Assembly (NCBI RefSeq): GCF_030732065.1 | Contig: NZ_JAVBHX010000012.1 | Location: 1 to 64,000, forward strand | Reading direction: 5' to 3' | DNA length: 64,000 nucleotides | Source of the DNA: Oceanimonas aquatica | Lineage (GTDB): Bacteria; Pseudomonadota; Gammaproteobacteria; Enterobacterales; Aeromonadaceae | Part shown: piece by piece, positions 12,059-21,199 of the stretch | Layout of the letters: the number at the start of each line of letters is the position of its first letter | How positions within the stretch are numbered: the stretch's first letter is position 1 | The notes under the pieces: model-generated | The model's input: only the letters and a program-made list of their open reading frames with translations | Database searches by the model: none | What the model was told of the DNA's origin: nothing | Translations under genes and position numbers: made by a program

Positions 12059-13504
12059 ATGTTCAACCTGCGCCCCATCGCCTTTATTCTCGGCATGGCG
12101 TTGTCCAAGCTGGCGCTGTTTATGTGGCTGCCCACCCTGCTGGCGTTCACTGGCCGCAGCCGGGGCTTTGAAGAGTTTCTGCAGGCCACCCTGCTCACCC
12201 ATGGCGCGGCGCTGTGGTTGCTGGCCTGGGGCCGGCGCGCGCAGATCCGGCTCAGGGTCAAGGAGATGTTCCTGCTCACCACCCTGGTGTGGACCACGGT
12301 GTGCGTGTTTGGTGCCCTGCCCTTTGTGTTCATCAGCCACATCAGCTTTACCGACGCCTTTTTCGAGACCATGTCGGGGGTCACCACCACCGGCTCCACC
12401 GTGCTCTCGGGGCTCGACACCATGCCCGCCGACATTCTGCTGTGGCGCTCCATATTGCAGTGGCTGGGCGGGGTCGGCTTTATCGTGGCGGCGGTGGCCG
12501 TGCTGCCCTACCTCAACGTGGGCGGCATGAAGCTGTTCCAGACCGAGTCGTCAGACTGGTCCGACAAAAGCGCCCCCCGGGCCGCCACCATGGCCAAGCG
12601 CATTCTGTTGCTTTACGGGCTGCTCACGGCCCTGTGCAGCCTAGGCTATTACGCCCTGTCGGACATGAACGCCTTTGAGGCGGTGAACCACGCCATGACC
12701 ACCCTGAGCACCGGGGGCTATTCCACTTCCGACGGCTCCATGAACCACTTTACCCCGGCGGCTCACTGGATTGGCACCCTGTTCATGTTCATCGGCGGCC
12801 TGCCCTTTCTGCTGATGGTCTATAGCCTGCGCCATCGCAACCTGGAGCTGTTCCGGGATGCCCAGGTACGGGGGTTTTTCTGGCTGGTGCTGGCCACCGG
12901 GCTGATATTAAGCCTGTATTTATGGGCCACGGGCCGCTATCCGCTGGTGGATGCCATACGCATCAGCCTGTTCAACCTGGTGTCGGTGATCACCACGACC
13001 GGCTTCGGGCTGGAAGACTTCGGCACCTGGGGCGCCTTTCCGCTGGTGCTGTTCGCCCTGCTGATGCTGTGCGGCGCCTGCTCCGGCTCCACCGCCGGCG
13101 GTTTCAAGATCTTTCGGCTGCAGGTGGGCATGGCGCTGTTCCGCCGCCAGCTGTACCAGCTGATGCATCCCCAGGCGGTGCTGCCGCAGCGTTACAATGG
13201 CCGGACCGTGACCGACGATATCGTGCGTTCGCTGATCACCTTTATTTTTGGCTATTTCGCCACCATGGTGTTGCTGGCATTGGCGCTGAGTCTGATGTCG
13301 CTGTCGCCCCAGGTGGCCATTACCGCGGCGGTCACCGCGGTGGCCAACGTGGGGCCGGGCATTGGCGAGCTTATCGGCCCCAGCGGCAATTTCGCCACCC
13401 TGCCCGATGCCGCCAAGTGGCTGCTGGCGCTGGGCATGCTGATGGGCCGGCTGGAAATTTTGACGGTGGCGGTGCTGTTTATTCCGGGCTTCTGGCGCCA
13501 TTGA
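12059..13504 (+). CDS. trkH: Trk potassium channel subunit TrkH/TrkG
   Basis: A 481-residue inner-membrane K+ channel with the four pore-loop repeats of the TrkH/KtrB family. Filter segments are visible as TTTGST, STGGYSTSD, TTTGFG, and the later VANVGPGIG; GACSGSTAGG is the conserved block after the third repeat. It is the partner of TrkA immediately upstream. Its 3' end overlaps the convergent rmuC by 26 bases, with no room for a separate terminator. Confidence 0.95.
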   Translation: MFNLRPIAFILGMALSKLALFMWLPTLLAFTGRSRGFEEFLQATLLTHGAALWLLAWGRRAQIRLRVKEMFLLTTLVWTTVCVFGALPFVFISHISFTDAFFETMSGVTTTGSTVLSGLDTMPADILLWRSILQWLGGVGFIVAAVAVLPYLNVGGMKLFQTESSDWSDKSAPRAATMAKRILLLYGLLTALCSLGYYALSDMNAFEAVNHAMTTLSTGGYSTSDGSMNHFTPAAHWIGTLFMFIGGLPFLLMVYSLRHRNLELFRDAQVRGFFWLVLATGLILSLYLWATGRYPLVDAIRISLFNLVSVITTTGFGLEDFGTWGAFPLVLFALLMLCGACSGSTAGGFKIFRLQVGMALFRRQLYQLMHPQAVLPQRYNGRTVTDDIVRSLITFIFGYFATMVLLALALSLMSLSPQVAITAAVTAVANVGPGIGELIGPSGNFATLPDAAKWLLALGMLMGRLEILTVAVLFIPGFWRH

Positions 13505-14855
13505 GCTTTGTCGGGGCCTCGGCATCCGCCAGCGCCTGCTCCAGAGCCCGTTCCCGCAAATGCTCGGGCAGCGGCTTGGCCACCTCCACTCCCAGCTCGC
13601 GAAAAGCCTCGGCCTGGCGCACCAGGTTGCCCCGCCCCTGACTGAGCCGCTTCATGGCCCGCTGGTAGCTGTCGTCGGCACGGCGCAATGATGCTCCCAC
13701 CGCCTCCATGTCTTCGGTAAACAGCCGCAGCTTTTCATAGATTTTGCCCGCCGACTCGGCAATGCGCCGGGCGTTCTGATTTTGCCGTTCCACCCGCCAC
13801 AGATTTTCAATGGTGCGCAGCGCCACCAGCAGGTTGGTGGGGCTCACCAGCAGAATATTGTGGTCGAGGGCGTATTTCACCAGCCCGGGCTCGGCTTCAA
13901 CCGCCACCAGAAAGGCCGGCTCCACCGCCACGAACATCAGTACATAGTCCAGGGTACGTACGCCCTGCAACTGGTGGTAATCCTTGCGCCCCAGCTCGCG
14001 AATATGACCCCGCACCGAGGTTACGTGCTCGCGCAGCGCCTGCTCGCGCTCGGCCTGAGTGTCACCGTTAAAGTAACGCTCGTAGGCGGTGAGCGAGACC
14101 TTGGCGTCGATGATGATGTCCTTGTCCTGAGGCAGGTGCACAATCACGTCCGGCTGGTAACGCTTGCCCTCGGCGTTGCTCAGGCTTTGCTGAGTGCTGT
14201 ACTCGTGGCCTTCACGCAGGCCCGACTCGGACAGCACTCTTGAGAGCACCACTTCGCCCCAGTTGCCCTGCTGCTTGCTGTCCCCCTTCAGGGCCCGGGT
14301 CAGAGCGTTGGTGTCGGCGCTCATCTGCCGGTGCAGCTCGGCCAGCCGCTCGATTTCAAACTTCAGGCTGTGACGCTGGCGGCTTTCGTCGGCGTAGGTT
14401 TCCTGCATATTGCGGCGAAAGCCTTCCAGCTGTTCGCGCAACGGGCCCAGCAGGGCATCCAGGCTGGTCTGATTCAGCTCGCGCAGATTATGGGTTTTCT
14501 GCTCAAAGATACGCTGGGCCAGGTTTTCGAACTGCTGCTGCAGGCGGATTTCACTGGCCTCGAACTGAGCCTGCTTTTCCGCCGCCCACTGCCGCTCCTG
14601 GCGCAGCAGGGTTTCGTATTCCTTGAGCCGGCCATTCATTTTCAGCACCAGCTGCTGTTGCTGTTCCAACCGCTGGCGAGTGTCCTGCAGCTCGGCATTG
14701 CGTTCTTCCAGCGCCTGCTGCCAGTGCGCGCCCTGCTGGGCCGCGAGTTGCAGGCGTACGCCCATGGCGAGCCGGGTCAGGCCCCAGCCGGCCAGGCCGG
14801 ACAGGGCGGCCAGACCCAGAGGCCAGTAGTGAGGCAACCAGTCCGTCATGCTCAT
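13479..14855 (-). CDS. rmuC: RmuC family DNA recombination protein
   Basis: A 458-residue protein with one N-terminal membrane segment (about 12-32), a long coiled coil (about 40-130) and the RmuC nuclease-like domain (about 160-390), with GNWGEVVLSRVL and PDVIVHLPQDKDIIIDAKVSL, the last resembling a PD-(D/E)xK core. E. coli RmuC limits recombination at inverted repeats. The ATG overlaps the stop of the 77-residue protein upstream in ATGA. The 3' ends of rmuC and trkH overlap by 26 bases. Confidence 0.93.
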   Translation of the reverse strand: MSMTDWLPHYWPLGLAALSGLAGWGLTRLAMGVRLQLAAQQGAHWQQALEERNAELQDTRQRLEQQQQLVLKMNGRLKEYETLLRQERQWAAEKQAQFEASEIRLQQQFENLAQRIFEQKTHNLRELNQTSLDALLGPLREQLEGFRRNMQETYADESRQRHSLKFEIERLAELHRQMSADTNALTRALKGDSKQQGNWGEVVLSRVLSESGLREGHEYSTQQSLSNAEGKRYQPDVIVHLPQDKDIIIDAKVSLTAYERYFNGDTQAEREQALREHVTSVRGHIRELGRKDYHQLQGVRTLDYVLMFVAVEPAFLVAVEAEPGLVKYALDHNILLVSPTNLLVALRTIENLWRVERQNQNARRIAESAGKIYEKLRLFTEDMEAVGASLRRADDSYQRAMKRLSQGRGNLVRQAEAFRELGVEVAKPLPEHLRERALEQALADAEAPTKLNGARSPE

Positions 14856-15085
14856 CTCCGCCGTGTGATCAGCGCCAGTACCCGGCGGTTAAGCCGCCAC
14901 CACAGCAGTACGTAAAGCAGGTAAAAAGCCACCAGCAGCCATTTGTGATGATTGACGCCGTTGTCGAACTCGGCGAGAGGCACGCCCAGTATTTCCACAT
15001 AGCCGAACACCAGCAGGGGAAACATCAGAAACACCGACCAGCGCCAGCACAGCACCAGGGCGGAAGTCAGTACATTGTCATTCAC
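14852..15085 (-). CDS. Small membrane protein of unknown function
   Basis: A 77-residue protein with two predicted membrane helices (about 8-30 and 48-66) and a basic C-terminus ending RRVLALITRRR, suggesting a hairpin with both ends in the cytoplasm. I do not recognise the family. It uses a GTG start that overlaps the kinase stop (GTGA), and its stop overlaps the rmuC start (ATGA), so it is translationally locked between the two genes and is a real gene. Confidence 0.75.
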   Translation of the reverse strand: MNDNVLTSALVLCWRWSVFLMFPLLVFGYVEILGVPLAEFDNGVNHHKWLLVAFYLLYVLLWWRLNRRVLALITRRR

Positions 15086-16002
15086 GAATGATCGTCTCCA
15101 CGCACTTCATCTGCCACGAGCTTAACAGTGTCGGTGGGGGAATTCAGCTCGCCCGCCAGATAGCGTTGCAGCCGCACCGACGGAATGGAAGACGCCGACG
15201 CCAGGGTACAGGCGGCCCACTGGCCGGCTTCGGCCAGGGCATCGGCCATGGAAGCCCCTGTCACCAGGGCGTGAACAAGACCACCGGCAAAGGCGTCTCC
15301 GGCGCCGGTGGCGTCCACCACCTGCACCACCGGCGCCGGCACGCAAATGCGCCGGCCGGCGGAGATCGCCTCGGCACCGCGCTCGCCGTGGGTCAATACC
15401 AACCATTCCAGGCCGTTGCCGGCCAGCTCTTTTGCCTGTTGCCAGGGATCATCAACCTCCCCCATGTCGGCGGCGGAGGCGATCATGACCCGGCAGGGCC
15501 GGGCCCAGCGACCACCTTGAGGATACTGACTGACCACCAGACTGTGGCTCTTCATGGCCTCCATGTAGGCGGCCACCTCGGCGCCCTCGGTGTTGACATA
15601 GAGGCAGTCCACCGGCCCCTTGGGAAGGTTGGCCGGCAACGCCGGTGTGCGGGCCTGACGCAGTATGGTGCGCTCCCCCCGGCTGTCCACCAGCACCAGC
15701 AACTCGCCGGTGGCGCCGTCAACGCGCTCCACATAATCCAGATTGAAGCCAAGGCCGGCGGCCTGCTGCAACAGCCAGTCGCCGGTGTCGTCCCGGCCCA
15801 CCCGCGTGGCCAGCGCCACCCGGTGCCCGGCCCAGCACAGGCCGGTACCGGTATTGGCCGCACCGCCGCCGAGCCGGCGGCCGCCGTCCCGGTAATACAG
15901 CCGGTGACCGGCTTCAAGCGGCGCCTCCAGCTGCAGCACATGATCACAATTCAGATTAGCCAGCAGCGTGATGTTCTTTTTAATAATGTTGGCTCCCGGC
16001 AT
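15082..16002 (-). CDS. PfkB/ribokinase-family carbohydrate kinase
   Basis: A 306-residue sugar kinase of the PfkB family. The glycine-rich GGGAAN block (45-50) binds substrate, and DATGAGDAF (230-238) gives the anion hole and catalytic base Asp236. The specific sugar cannot be assigned. The start at 16002 is chosen for the GGGAGA ribosome binding site 8 bases upstream; an ATG 10 codons earlier has none. It heads a three-gene unit with the 77-residue membrane protein and rmuC, joined by 4-base overlaps. Confidence 0.85.
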   Translation of the reverse strand: MPGANIIKKNITLLANLNCDHVLQLEAPLEAGHRLYYRDGGRRLGGGAANTGTGLCWAGHRVALATRVGRDDTGDWLLQQAAGLGFNLDYVERVDGATGELLVLVDSRGERTILRQARTPALPANLPKGPVDCLYVNTEGAEVAAYMEAMKSHSLVVSQYPQGGRWARPCRVMIASAADMGEVDDPWQQAKELAGNGLEWLVLTHGERGAEAISAGRRICVPAPVVQVVDATGAGDAFAGGLVHALVTGASMADALAEAGQWAACTLASASSIPSVRLQRYLAGELNSPTDTVKLVADEVRGDDHS

Positions 16003-16210
16003 GGCGAGTCTCCCGTTATATAGGGGCAGCATCTTACCGCCCGCCTCCCCCCCGGCACCAGACCCTGTTTGCCCCCGGCTTGATGCAGGTCAAACCAAAA
16101 GGACTCACAAGACTACCTTTTGTACCGACAGTACTGCTATGCTGCTTCGGCGGCCCCGTCGGTCGCCAATGACTCAAATACCAACAAGCATGGGATGCTT
16201 CAGCCTGCGG

Positions 16211-16243
16211 TCTGGCAAGCGCTTTGCCAGAGGCTTTAAAGCC
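16211..16243 (+). repeat. Two adjacent hairpins in the chemoreceptor leader
   Basis: TCTGGCAA (16211-16218) pairs with TTGCCAGA (16224-16231), followed at once by the palindrome GGCTTTAAAGCC (16232-16243). They lie 25-58 bases before the chemoreceptor start. There is no T-run, so they look like leader structure or an operator, not a terminator. The rest of the 266-base gap (16003-16268) shows nothing convincing. Confidence 0.5.
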
Positions 16244-16268
16244 ACCCTCAACCCGCTCGAGGATGGAT

Positions 16269-17951
16269 ATGCAATTTTTCAATAACCTCAGTCTGCGCAA
16301 CAAGCTGATGCTGATGGTCGCCACCCTGTTTATTGGCCTGCTGCTGGTACAGGCCTCGGCCATGAACGGTCTGCACCAGGAGCTGCTCAGTGCCCGCAAG
16401 GAAAAGGTGCGCGAACAGGTGGAAACCACGGTTTCCCTGATCAATCACTTTTATGAGCAGCGCCAGCAGCTGGGCGACAGCCAGAGTCGTGAACTGGCGC
16501 TGGAGGCGGTGCGCGCCCTGCGCTACGGCGACGGTGGCTACATGTGGATCAACGACATGCAGCACCGGCTGGTGATGCACCCGATGAAGCCGGGCAATGA
16601 AGGCAACGACATGACCCGGGTCACCGACGCCGACGGCAAACACCACTGGCAGGCCATGGTCACCACGGTCAACAACAGCGGTGCCGGCTTCGTGGATTAC
16701 AGCTATATCGGTCCCCAGTTCGACCGCCCCCAGCAAAAGGTGTCTTACGTACAGGGCTTTGCGCCCTGGGGCTGGGTGATTGGCAGCGGCGTTTACCTCA
16801 GCGACGTTAATGACCTGTTCTGGCAGCAGGCGGGCAAATCCCTGGGGCTGCTGGTACTGGTCACCCTGCTGGCACTGGCGCTGATCGTCACCATCACCCG
16901 TTCCCTGACCTTTTCGGTGACCCGGGTACAGGAAGTGATCGCCCGCTTTGGCCAGGGCGATCTCGGCGCCCGCACCGGGGCCACCCGCAGCGATGAAATC
17001 GGCCAGCTGTCCCGGGGGGTGGATGCCATGGGCGAGCAGCTCTGTGGCCTGCTGGCCCAGGTGCGCGAAGCCGCCACCCTGCTCGACGGCGAAGCCGAGG
17101 GCCTGAGTGTGAAAAGCAAACAGACCCGCGCCAGTATGCAGAGCCAGTTCAACGAGGTGGATCAGGTGGCCACCGCCATGAACGAGATGAACGCCACCGT
17201 GCACGAAGTGGCCCGCCACGCCAACGACGCCTCGGCGGCGGCGGAAAAGGCCAATCAGGAAGCCAACATGGGCCACGACGACGTGAACCGCAGTATCGAC
17301 AGCATGCAGCAGCTGGCCGACTCGGTGGGCGAAGCGGGTCAGGCCATGCAGGAACTGGAAAGCCAGACCCGGCAGATCGACTCCGTGGTAGAGGTGATTC
17401 GCAATATCTCGGAGCAGACCAACCTGCTGGCGCTCAACGCCGCCATCGAGGCAGCCCGGGCCGGCGAGTCGGGCCGGGGCTTTGCGGTGGTGGCCGATGA
17501 AGTGCGCTCCCTGGCGATGCGCACCCAGGAGTCGACCGGCGAAATCCAGCGCATGATCCAGCAGCTGCAAAGCCACGCCGGCACCGTAGCGGAGCACATG
17601 ACCAACAGCCAGGAGCAGGCAGCCATCAGCATGGACGTGGTGCGCGCCGCCGGCCGGGATCTGGAGCAAATCCTCAACGAGGTGCAGAGCATCAACGACA
17701 TGAACGCCCAGATCGCCACCGCCTCGGAGGAGCAGTCGGCGGTAGCCGAAGAGATCAACCGCAACCTGATCAACATCAACGAGGGTGCCCAGGAAGCCCT
17801 GCAGGTGGCAGATCTGATCTCCGACAGCAGCCAGCGGGTGTACCAGTCCTCCCATGAACTGGCCCGGCAGATAGCCCACTTCAAGCTGCAGGAAGGCGCA
17901 CCCCCGGCAGTGAATGCCAGGGTGACCGATTCCCGCCCGCAACCTGCCTGA
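16269..17951 (+). CDS. Methyl-accepting chemotaxis protein with single Cache domain
   Basis: A 560-residue transmembrane chemoreceptor. TM1 is at about 12-33, a periplasmic sCache_2 sensor at about 40-185 ([19 protein letters not shown], then [10 protein letters not shown]), TM2 at about 190-212, HAMP to about 265, and a methyl-accepting signalling domain whose tip has the [19 protein letters not shown] block. The start at 16269 follows GAGGA; an ATG two codons earlier is too close to it. The ligand is unknown; sCache_2 sensors often bind small organic acids. It stands alone and ends in a strong terminator. Confidence 0.92.
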   Translation: MQFFNNLSLRNKLMLMVATLFIGLLLVQASAMNGLHQELLSARKEKVREQVETTVSLINHFYEQRQQLGDSQSRELALEAVRALRYGDGGYMWINDMQHRLVMHPMKPGNEGNDMTRVTDADGKHHWQAMVTTVNNSGAGFVDYSYIGPQFDRPQQKVSYVQGFAPWGWVIGSGVYLSDVNDLFWQQAGKSLGLLVLVTLLALALIVTITRSLTFSVTRVQEVIARFGQGDLGARTGATRSDEIGQLSRGVDAMGEQLCGLLAQVREAATLLDGEAEGLSVKSKQTRASMQSQFNEVDQVATAMNEMNATVHEVARHANDASAAAEKANQEANMGHDDVNRSIDSMQQLADSVGEAGQAMQELESQTRQIDSVVEVIRNISEQTNLLALNAAIEAARAGESGRGFAVVADEVRSLAMRTQESTGEIQRMIQQLQSHAGTVAEHMTNSQEQAAISMDVVRAAGRDLEQILNEVQSINDMNAQIATASEEQSAVAEEINRNLININEGAQEALQVADLISDSSQRVYQSSHELARQIAHFKLQEGAPPAVNARVTDSRPQPA

Positions 17952-17956
17952 TCGAC

Positions 17957-17982
17957 AAGGCCACCGCAAGGGTGGCCTTTTT
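17957..17982 (+). terminator. Rho-independent terminator after the chemoreceptor gene
   Basis: A 9-bp stem, AAGGCCACC (17957-17965) and GGTGGCCTT (17971-17979), with loop GCAAG and TTTTT at 17978-17982. It starts 5 bases after the stop and separates the chemoreceptor from the convergent phnP. Confidence 0.88.
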
Positions 17983-18005
17983 ACCGCCTGAGCCGGGTGC
18001 CGCTG

Positions 18006-18758
18006 TTACTCGGTGATGATAACCATATTGTCGTGCCCGGCCTCTATTCCCCCTGGCAGTGAATGCGTCCGCAGCCAACGGTGAAACTCATGGCCAATGT
18101 GGGTCAGCACCGTTCTGGCCGGCTGCAACTGCGTACACATGGCCATGACCTGCTCCAGCCCGTTGTGGTTACGGCCTTCGGCACCGGGCGGAAAACTGCA
18201 GTCCACCACCAGCACATCCAGCGCCGGCCCTGCCTGCAACAGCGCCAGACTGTGTGCCGGCAGCCCTTGAGTATCGGTGAGATAGGCCAGCCGGCGACCG
18301 CCGTGTTCAAACAGGTAGCCCAGGGTCGGCCGGGAATGCACCATGTCCAGTGGCGTAATGTGCAGACCATGCCGTTGCCAGGCCCGGCCATGGGCCATTT
18401 CCGGCCGAAAGTCCAGGCAACCGGGGTGCTTCAGCAGATCGGCGCAACCCGCCGGGTCATCAGGGCACCACACCGGCACCGGTGCCGCCGGCCCCCAACG
18501 CAGGTGAAACAGCCCCTGCACGTGATCCACATGAAAATGGGTCAGCAAAATGCCATCCAGCACGCCGGGGGCAAAACGCCGGTGCAGATCCATCAGGCCG
18601 GCGTCCAGCAACAGCCGGTGTTCCCCCCACTCCAGCAGGGCCGAGCAGGGCGCCCGTTCCTGCGCCAGGTTGGCAAGAGCTTGCCGGCAGTCACGACAAT
18701 CACAGCCATACAGGGGAATACCACCGGCCGCCCCCGTGCCCAGCAGGGTCAGACGCAT
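18006..18758 (-). CDS. phnP: Phosphoribosyl 1,2-cyclic phosphate phosphodiesterase PhnP
   Basis: A 250-residue metallo-beta-lactamase-fold enzyme that opens 5-phosphoribosyl 1,2-cyclic phosphate to ribose 1,5-bisphosphate at the end of the C-P lyase pathway. The metal site is THFHVDH (73-79); an N-terminal CDCRDC cluster matches the structural zinc site of PhnP. It is last in the phn operon and overlaps phnN by 10 bases. phnO, the aminoalkylphosphonate acetyltransferase that lies between phnN and phnP in E. coli, is absent. Confidence 0.92.
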   Translation of the reverse strand: MRLTLLGTGAAGGIPLYGCDCRDCRQALANLAQERAPCSALLEWGEHRLLLDAGLMDLHRRFAPGVLDGILLTHFHVDHVQGLFHLRWGPAAPVPVWCPDDPAGCADLLKHPGCLDFRPEMAHGRAWQRHGLHITPLDMVHSRPTLGYLFEHGGRRLAYLTDTQGLPAHSLALLQAGPALDVLVVDCSFPPGAEGRNHNGLEQVMAMCTQLQPARTVLTHIGHEFHRWLRTHSLPGGIEAGHDNMVIITE

Positions 18759-19315
18759 GCTTTGTCTCCCTGCCGGTAACGCTCGAACTGCTGCAGGGTC
18801 TGCTGCAGCGAGCCGGAGTTGTCCAGTTGCCAGACCGAAGCCGGCAGCCCCTGGCTGTGGGCCTGGGCCCGAGCCAACCGCAGCCGAATCTCGTCCTCGC
18901 TTTCCCGCCCCCGGGCCCGCAACCGCTGGCCAAGAGTATCGGCGTCAACGGTCACCATCACCGGCACCAGCGGCTCGCCAAAGCGGGCCTGAGCTCGAGG
19001 CAGGCAGGCCCGGGAGCCGTTGACCATGACATCGAGCCCCGAGGCCAGCCAGCGCTCCAGCTCACAGCCCAGGGCATAGCAATGCCCGTTTGCCTGCCAG
19101 TCGAGGGCAAACAGGCCCAGCTCGCGACGCACATGAAACTCGGGCAGGGACAGCTCGACATGGTTTTCGCCGCCAGCAAAGGCGGCCCGGGTAATGTAGC
19201 GATGGGCCACCAGCAACTCGGTACCGAGCCGGCGACGCACCAGCTGCATAAAGCTGTCCTTGCCGGCGCCGGAAGGCCCCATCACATAAAACAGTCTGCC
19301 GGACTGGCGGATCAT
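18749..19315 (-). CDS. phnN: Ribose 1,5-bisphosphate phosphokinase PhnN
   Basis: A 188-residue guanylate-kinase-like P-loop enzyme that phosphorylates ribose 1,5-bisphosphate to PRPP, feeding C-P lyase products into nucleotide synthesis. The Walker A loop GPSGAGKDS is near residues 14-22. It lies 15 bases after phnM and overlaps phnP by 10 bases. Confidence 0.93.
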   Translation of the reverse strand: MIRQSGRLFYVMGPSGAGKDSFMQLVRRRLGTELLVAHRYITRAAFAGGENHVELSLPEFHVRRELGLFALDWQANGHCYALGCELERWLASGLDVMVNGSRACLPRAQARFGEPLVPVMVTVDADTLGQRLRARGRESEDEIRLRLARAQAHSQGLPASVWQLDNSGSLQQTLQQFERYRQGDKACV

Positions 19316-19330
19316 GGTGCTGCCTCCCTG

Positions 19331-20467
19331 TTAATACGCCAGTTCGCCCCGGCACCAGACCCGGGCCGGATACACCTGGTCGTCATGCTGCCGGGCCAGC
19401 ACCAGGTCGGCCCGTTTGCCTTCGGCCAGCACGCCGCGATCCTCCAGACCCAGGCTGATCGCCGGGTTGCGCGTGGCCAGGCGCACGGCGTCGGCCAGCC
19501 GCAGCTCGTTGCGCTCATCCGCAGCCAGGTGAAAGACCGCATCAAGCAGGCTGCCCGGGTAATAGTCCGACGACAGCACATCCAGCACACCCAGGGCGGC
19601 CAGCTCATGGGCGGCCACATTGCCGGAGTGAGAGCCACCGCGTACCACATTGGGCGCGCCCATCATCACCATCAGGCCCTGCTGGTGGGATTCCCGGGCC
19701 GCCTCGACCGTGGTCGGAAACTCGGCGAGCACCATGCCCAGCCGGTGGGATTCCTGCACATGGGCCAGGGTGGCGTCATCGTGGCTGGCCAGGGAAATCC
19801 CCCGCTCCCGGCACTGGCGGGCAATTTCCGTCCGGTTGGGCAACGACCAGCGCGCCGACAGCGCCAGCTGGTGCTGCTCGTATTCATCCATCTGCCGGTC
19901 GCTGAGCCGGTACTTGCCCTGATAATACTCCCGGTATTTCTCCGGGTTGACGAACTGGCGCTGACCGGGAGAGTGATCCATCAGCGACACCAGCTGCACT
20001 TCCGGCATGCCGACATAGTGCTCAAACAGCGGCACCGTGGTTTCGTGGGGCAGCTCGCAGCGCAGATGCAGCAGGTGCTGGGCCCGGTTAAGGCCGCGGC
20101 GCTCACTGTCTGCCACCGTGTGGATCATGCGATCCAGGTTGTCCCGGCGAGTGCCACCGTCACGCTCGTCGCCGATGGCCACCGCATCCAGCACAGTGGT
20201 GATGCCGGCCGCCACCACCTGAGCATCGTGGGCCCGCATGGCCGGCAGTGCCGGCCAGTTCACCTTGGGCCGGGGCGTAAAATGCTTGTCCAGGTTGTCG
20301 GTATGCAGCTCCACCAGGCCGGGCAGCAACCAGCCGCCCTCGCCGTCAATGGCGCCGGGCTGCTGGCTGGAGCTATCGGCCAGGGCGCGGATCACACCGT
20401 CATGCACCTCCACCGAGCCGTTGACCACCTCGTTTTCCAGCACCAGTTTCACATTGGTAATAATCAT
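19331..20467 (-). CDS. phnM: RPnTP diphosphatase PhnM
   Basis: A 378-residue amidohydrolase-fold enzyme that removes diphosphate from alpha-D-ribose 1-methylphosphonate 5-triphosphate to give the 5-phosphate that PhnJ cleaves. Close match to E. coli PhnM over its full length, including LHTDNLDKHFTPRP, TTVLDAVAIGD, LMDHSPGQRQF, SHDDAT and GGSHSGNVAAHELA. The ATG at 20467 has GGGGAG upstream and matches the E. coli start; an in-frame GTG two codons earlier is too close to that site. Confidence 0.95.
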   Translation of the reverse strand: MIITNVKLVLENEVVNGSVEVHDGVIRALADSSSQQPGAIDGEGGWLLPGLVELHTDNLDKHFTPRPKVNWPALPAMRAHDAQVVAAGITTVLDAVAIGDERDGGTRRDNLDRMIHTVADSERRGLNRAQHLLHLRCELPHETTVPLFEHYVGMPEVQLVSLMDHSPGQRQFVNPEKYREYYQGKYRLSDRQMDEYEQHQLALSARWSLPNRTEIARQCRERGISLASHDDATLAHVQESHRLGMVLAEFPTTVEAARESHQQGLMVMMGAPNVVRGGSHSGNVAAHELAALGVLDVLSSDYYPGSLLDAVFHLAADERNELRLADAVRLATRNPAISLGLEDRGVLAEGKRADLVLARQHDDQVYPARVWCRGELAY

Positions 20468-20480
20468 GCTCACGCTCCCC

Positions 20481-21191
20481 TTACTGCATTACCGGCCGGG
20501 CATCGGCACGGGACTGAATGTCATACAAACGATCGGCAACCTGCTCACGCACGTCCTCATCGTGAAAAATGCCGACGATGGCGGCGCCCCGGGCCTTGGC
20601 TTCGTGGATCAGCTCCACCACCACCGCCCGGTTGGCGGCGTCAAGCGAGGCGGTCGGCTCATCGAGCAACAGCACCGGGTAGTCGGCGACAAAGCCCCGG
20701 GCGATGTTCACCCGCTGCTGCTCGCCGCCGGAAAAGGTAGCCGGTGCCAGTTGCCACAGATGCTCCGGCACATTGAGCCGGGTCAGCAGGTGTTCGGCCC
20801 TCTGCCTGGCCTCGGCCCGGTCCCCACCCTGCTCAATCATCGGCTGCATCACCACCTCCAGAGCGCTGATGCGGGGGATCACCCGCAAAAACTGACTGAC
20901 CCAGCCAATGGTCTGCCGGCGCACGTTCACCAGGGTGCGGGGACTGGCCTGGGTCATGTCCAGCCACTGGCCCTGATGGCGCACCTCGATATGACCGCAG
21001 TCGGTGAGGTAGTTGCCGTACAGGGTGCGCAGCAGGGTCGACTTGCCGCTGCCGGAGCGGCCGTGCAGCACCACACATTCTCCCGCCGCCACGCTGAGAG
21101 AAGCGCCGGACAGCACCGGCAGACGAATGCCGCTCTGGTTGTGCAGAACAAAGGTCTTGTGAACATCGGAAACTTTCAGTGCGAAGGTCAT
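20481..21191 (-). CDS. phnL: C-P lyase complex ABC-type ATPase PhnL
   Basis: A 236-residue ABC ATPase with Walker [10 protein letters not shown], signature [14 protein letters not shown] and Walker [11 protein letters not shown]. PhnL is needed in vivo, and with PhnG, H and I takes part in the nucleotide-dependent step that attaches phosphonate to ribose. It is not a transporter subunit: no permease is next to it, and it sits between phnK and phnM, 8 and 13 bases away. Confidence 0.94.
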   Translation of the reverse strand: MTFALKVSDVHKTFVLHNQSGIRLPVLSGASLSVAAGECVVLHGRSGSGKSTLLRTLYGNYLTDCGHIEVRHQGQWLDMTQASPRTLVNVRRQTIGWVSQFLRVIPRISALEVVMQPMIEQGGDRAEARQRAEHLLTRLNVPEHLWQLAPATFSGGEQQRVNIARGFVADYPVLLLDEPTASLDAANRAVVVELIHEAKARGAAIVGIFHDEDVREQVADRLYDIQSRADARPVMQ

Positions 21192-21199
21192 GGCGGCTC

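Noticed and set aside
16100-16243. Cyclic-di-GMP riboswitch before the chemoreceptor gene
   Set aside because: The GEMM core elements are not present; only simple palindromes are seen.
16248-17969. 573-codon minus-strand frame opposite the chemoreceptor
   Set aside because: Antisense shadow of a clear chemoreceptor with its own terminator.
18482-20740. 752-codon plus-strand frame across phnM, phnN and phnP
   Set aside because: It spans three well-supported genes on the opposite strand and has no recognisable domain.
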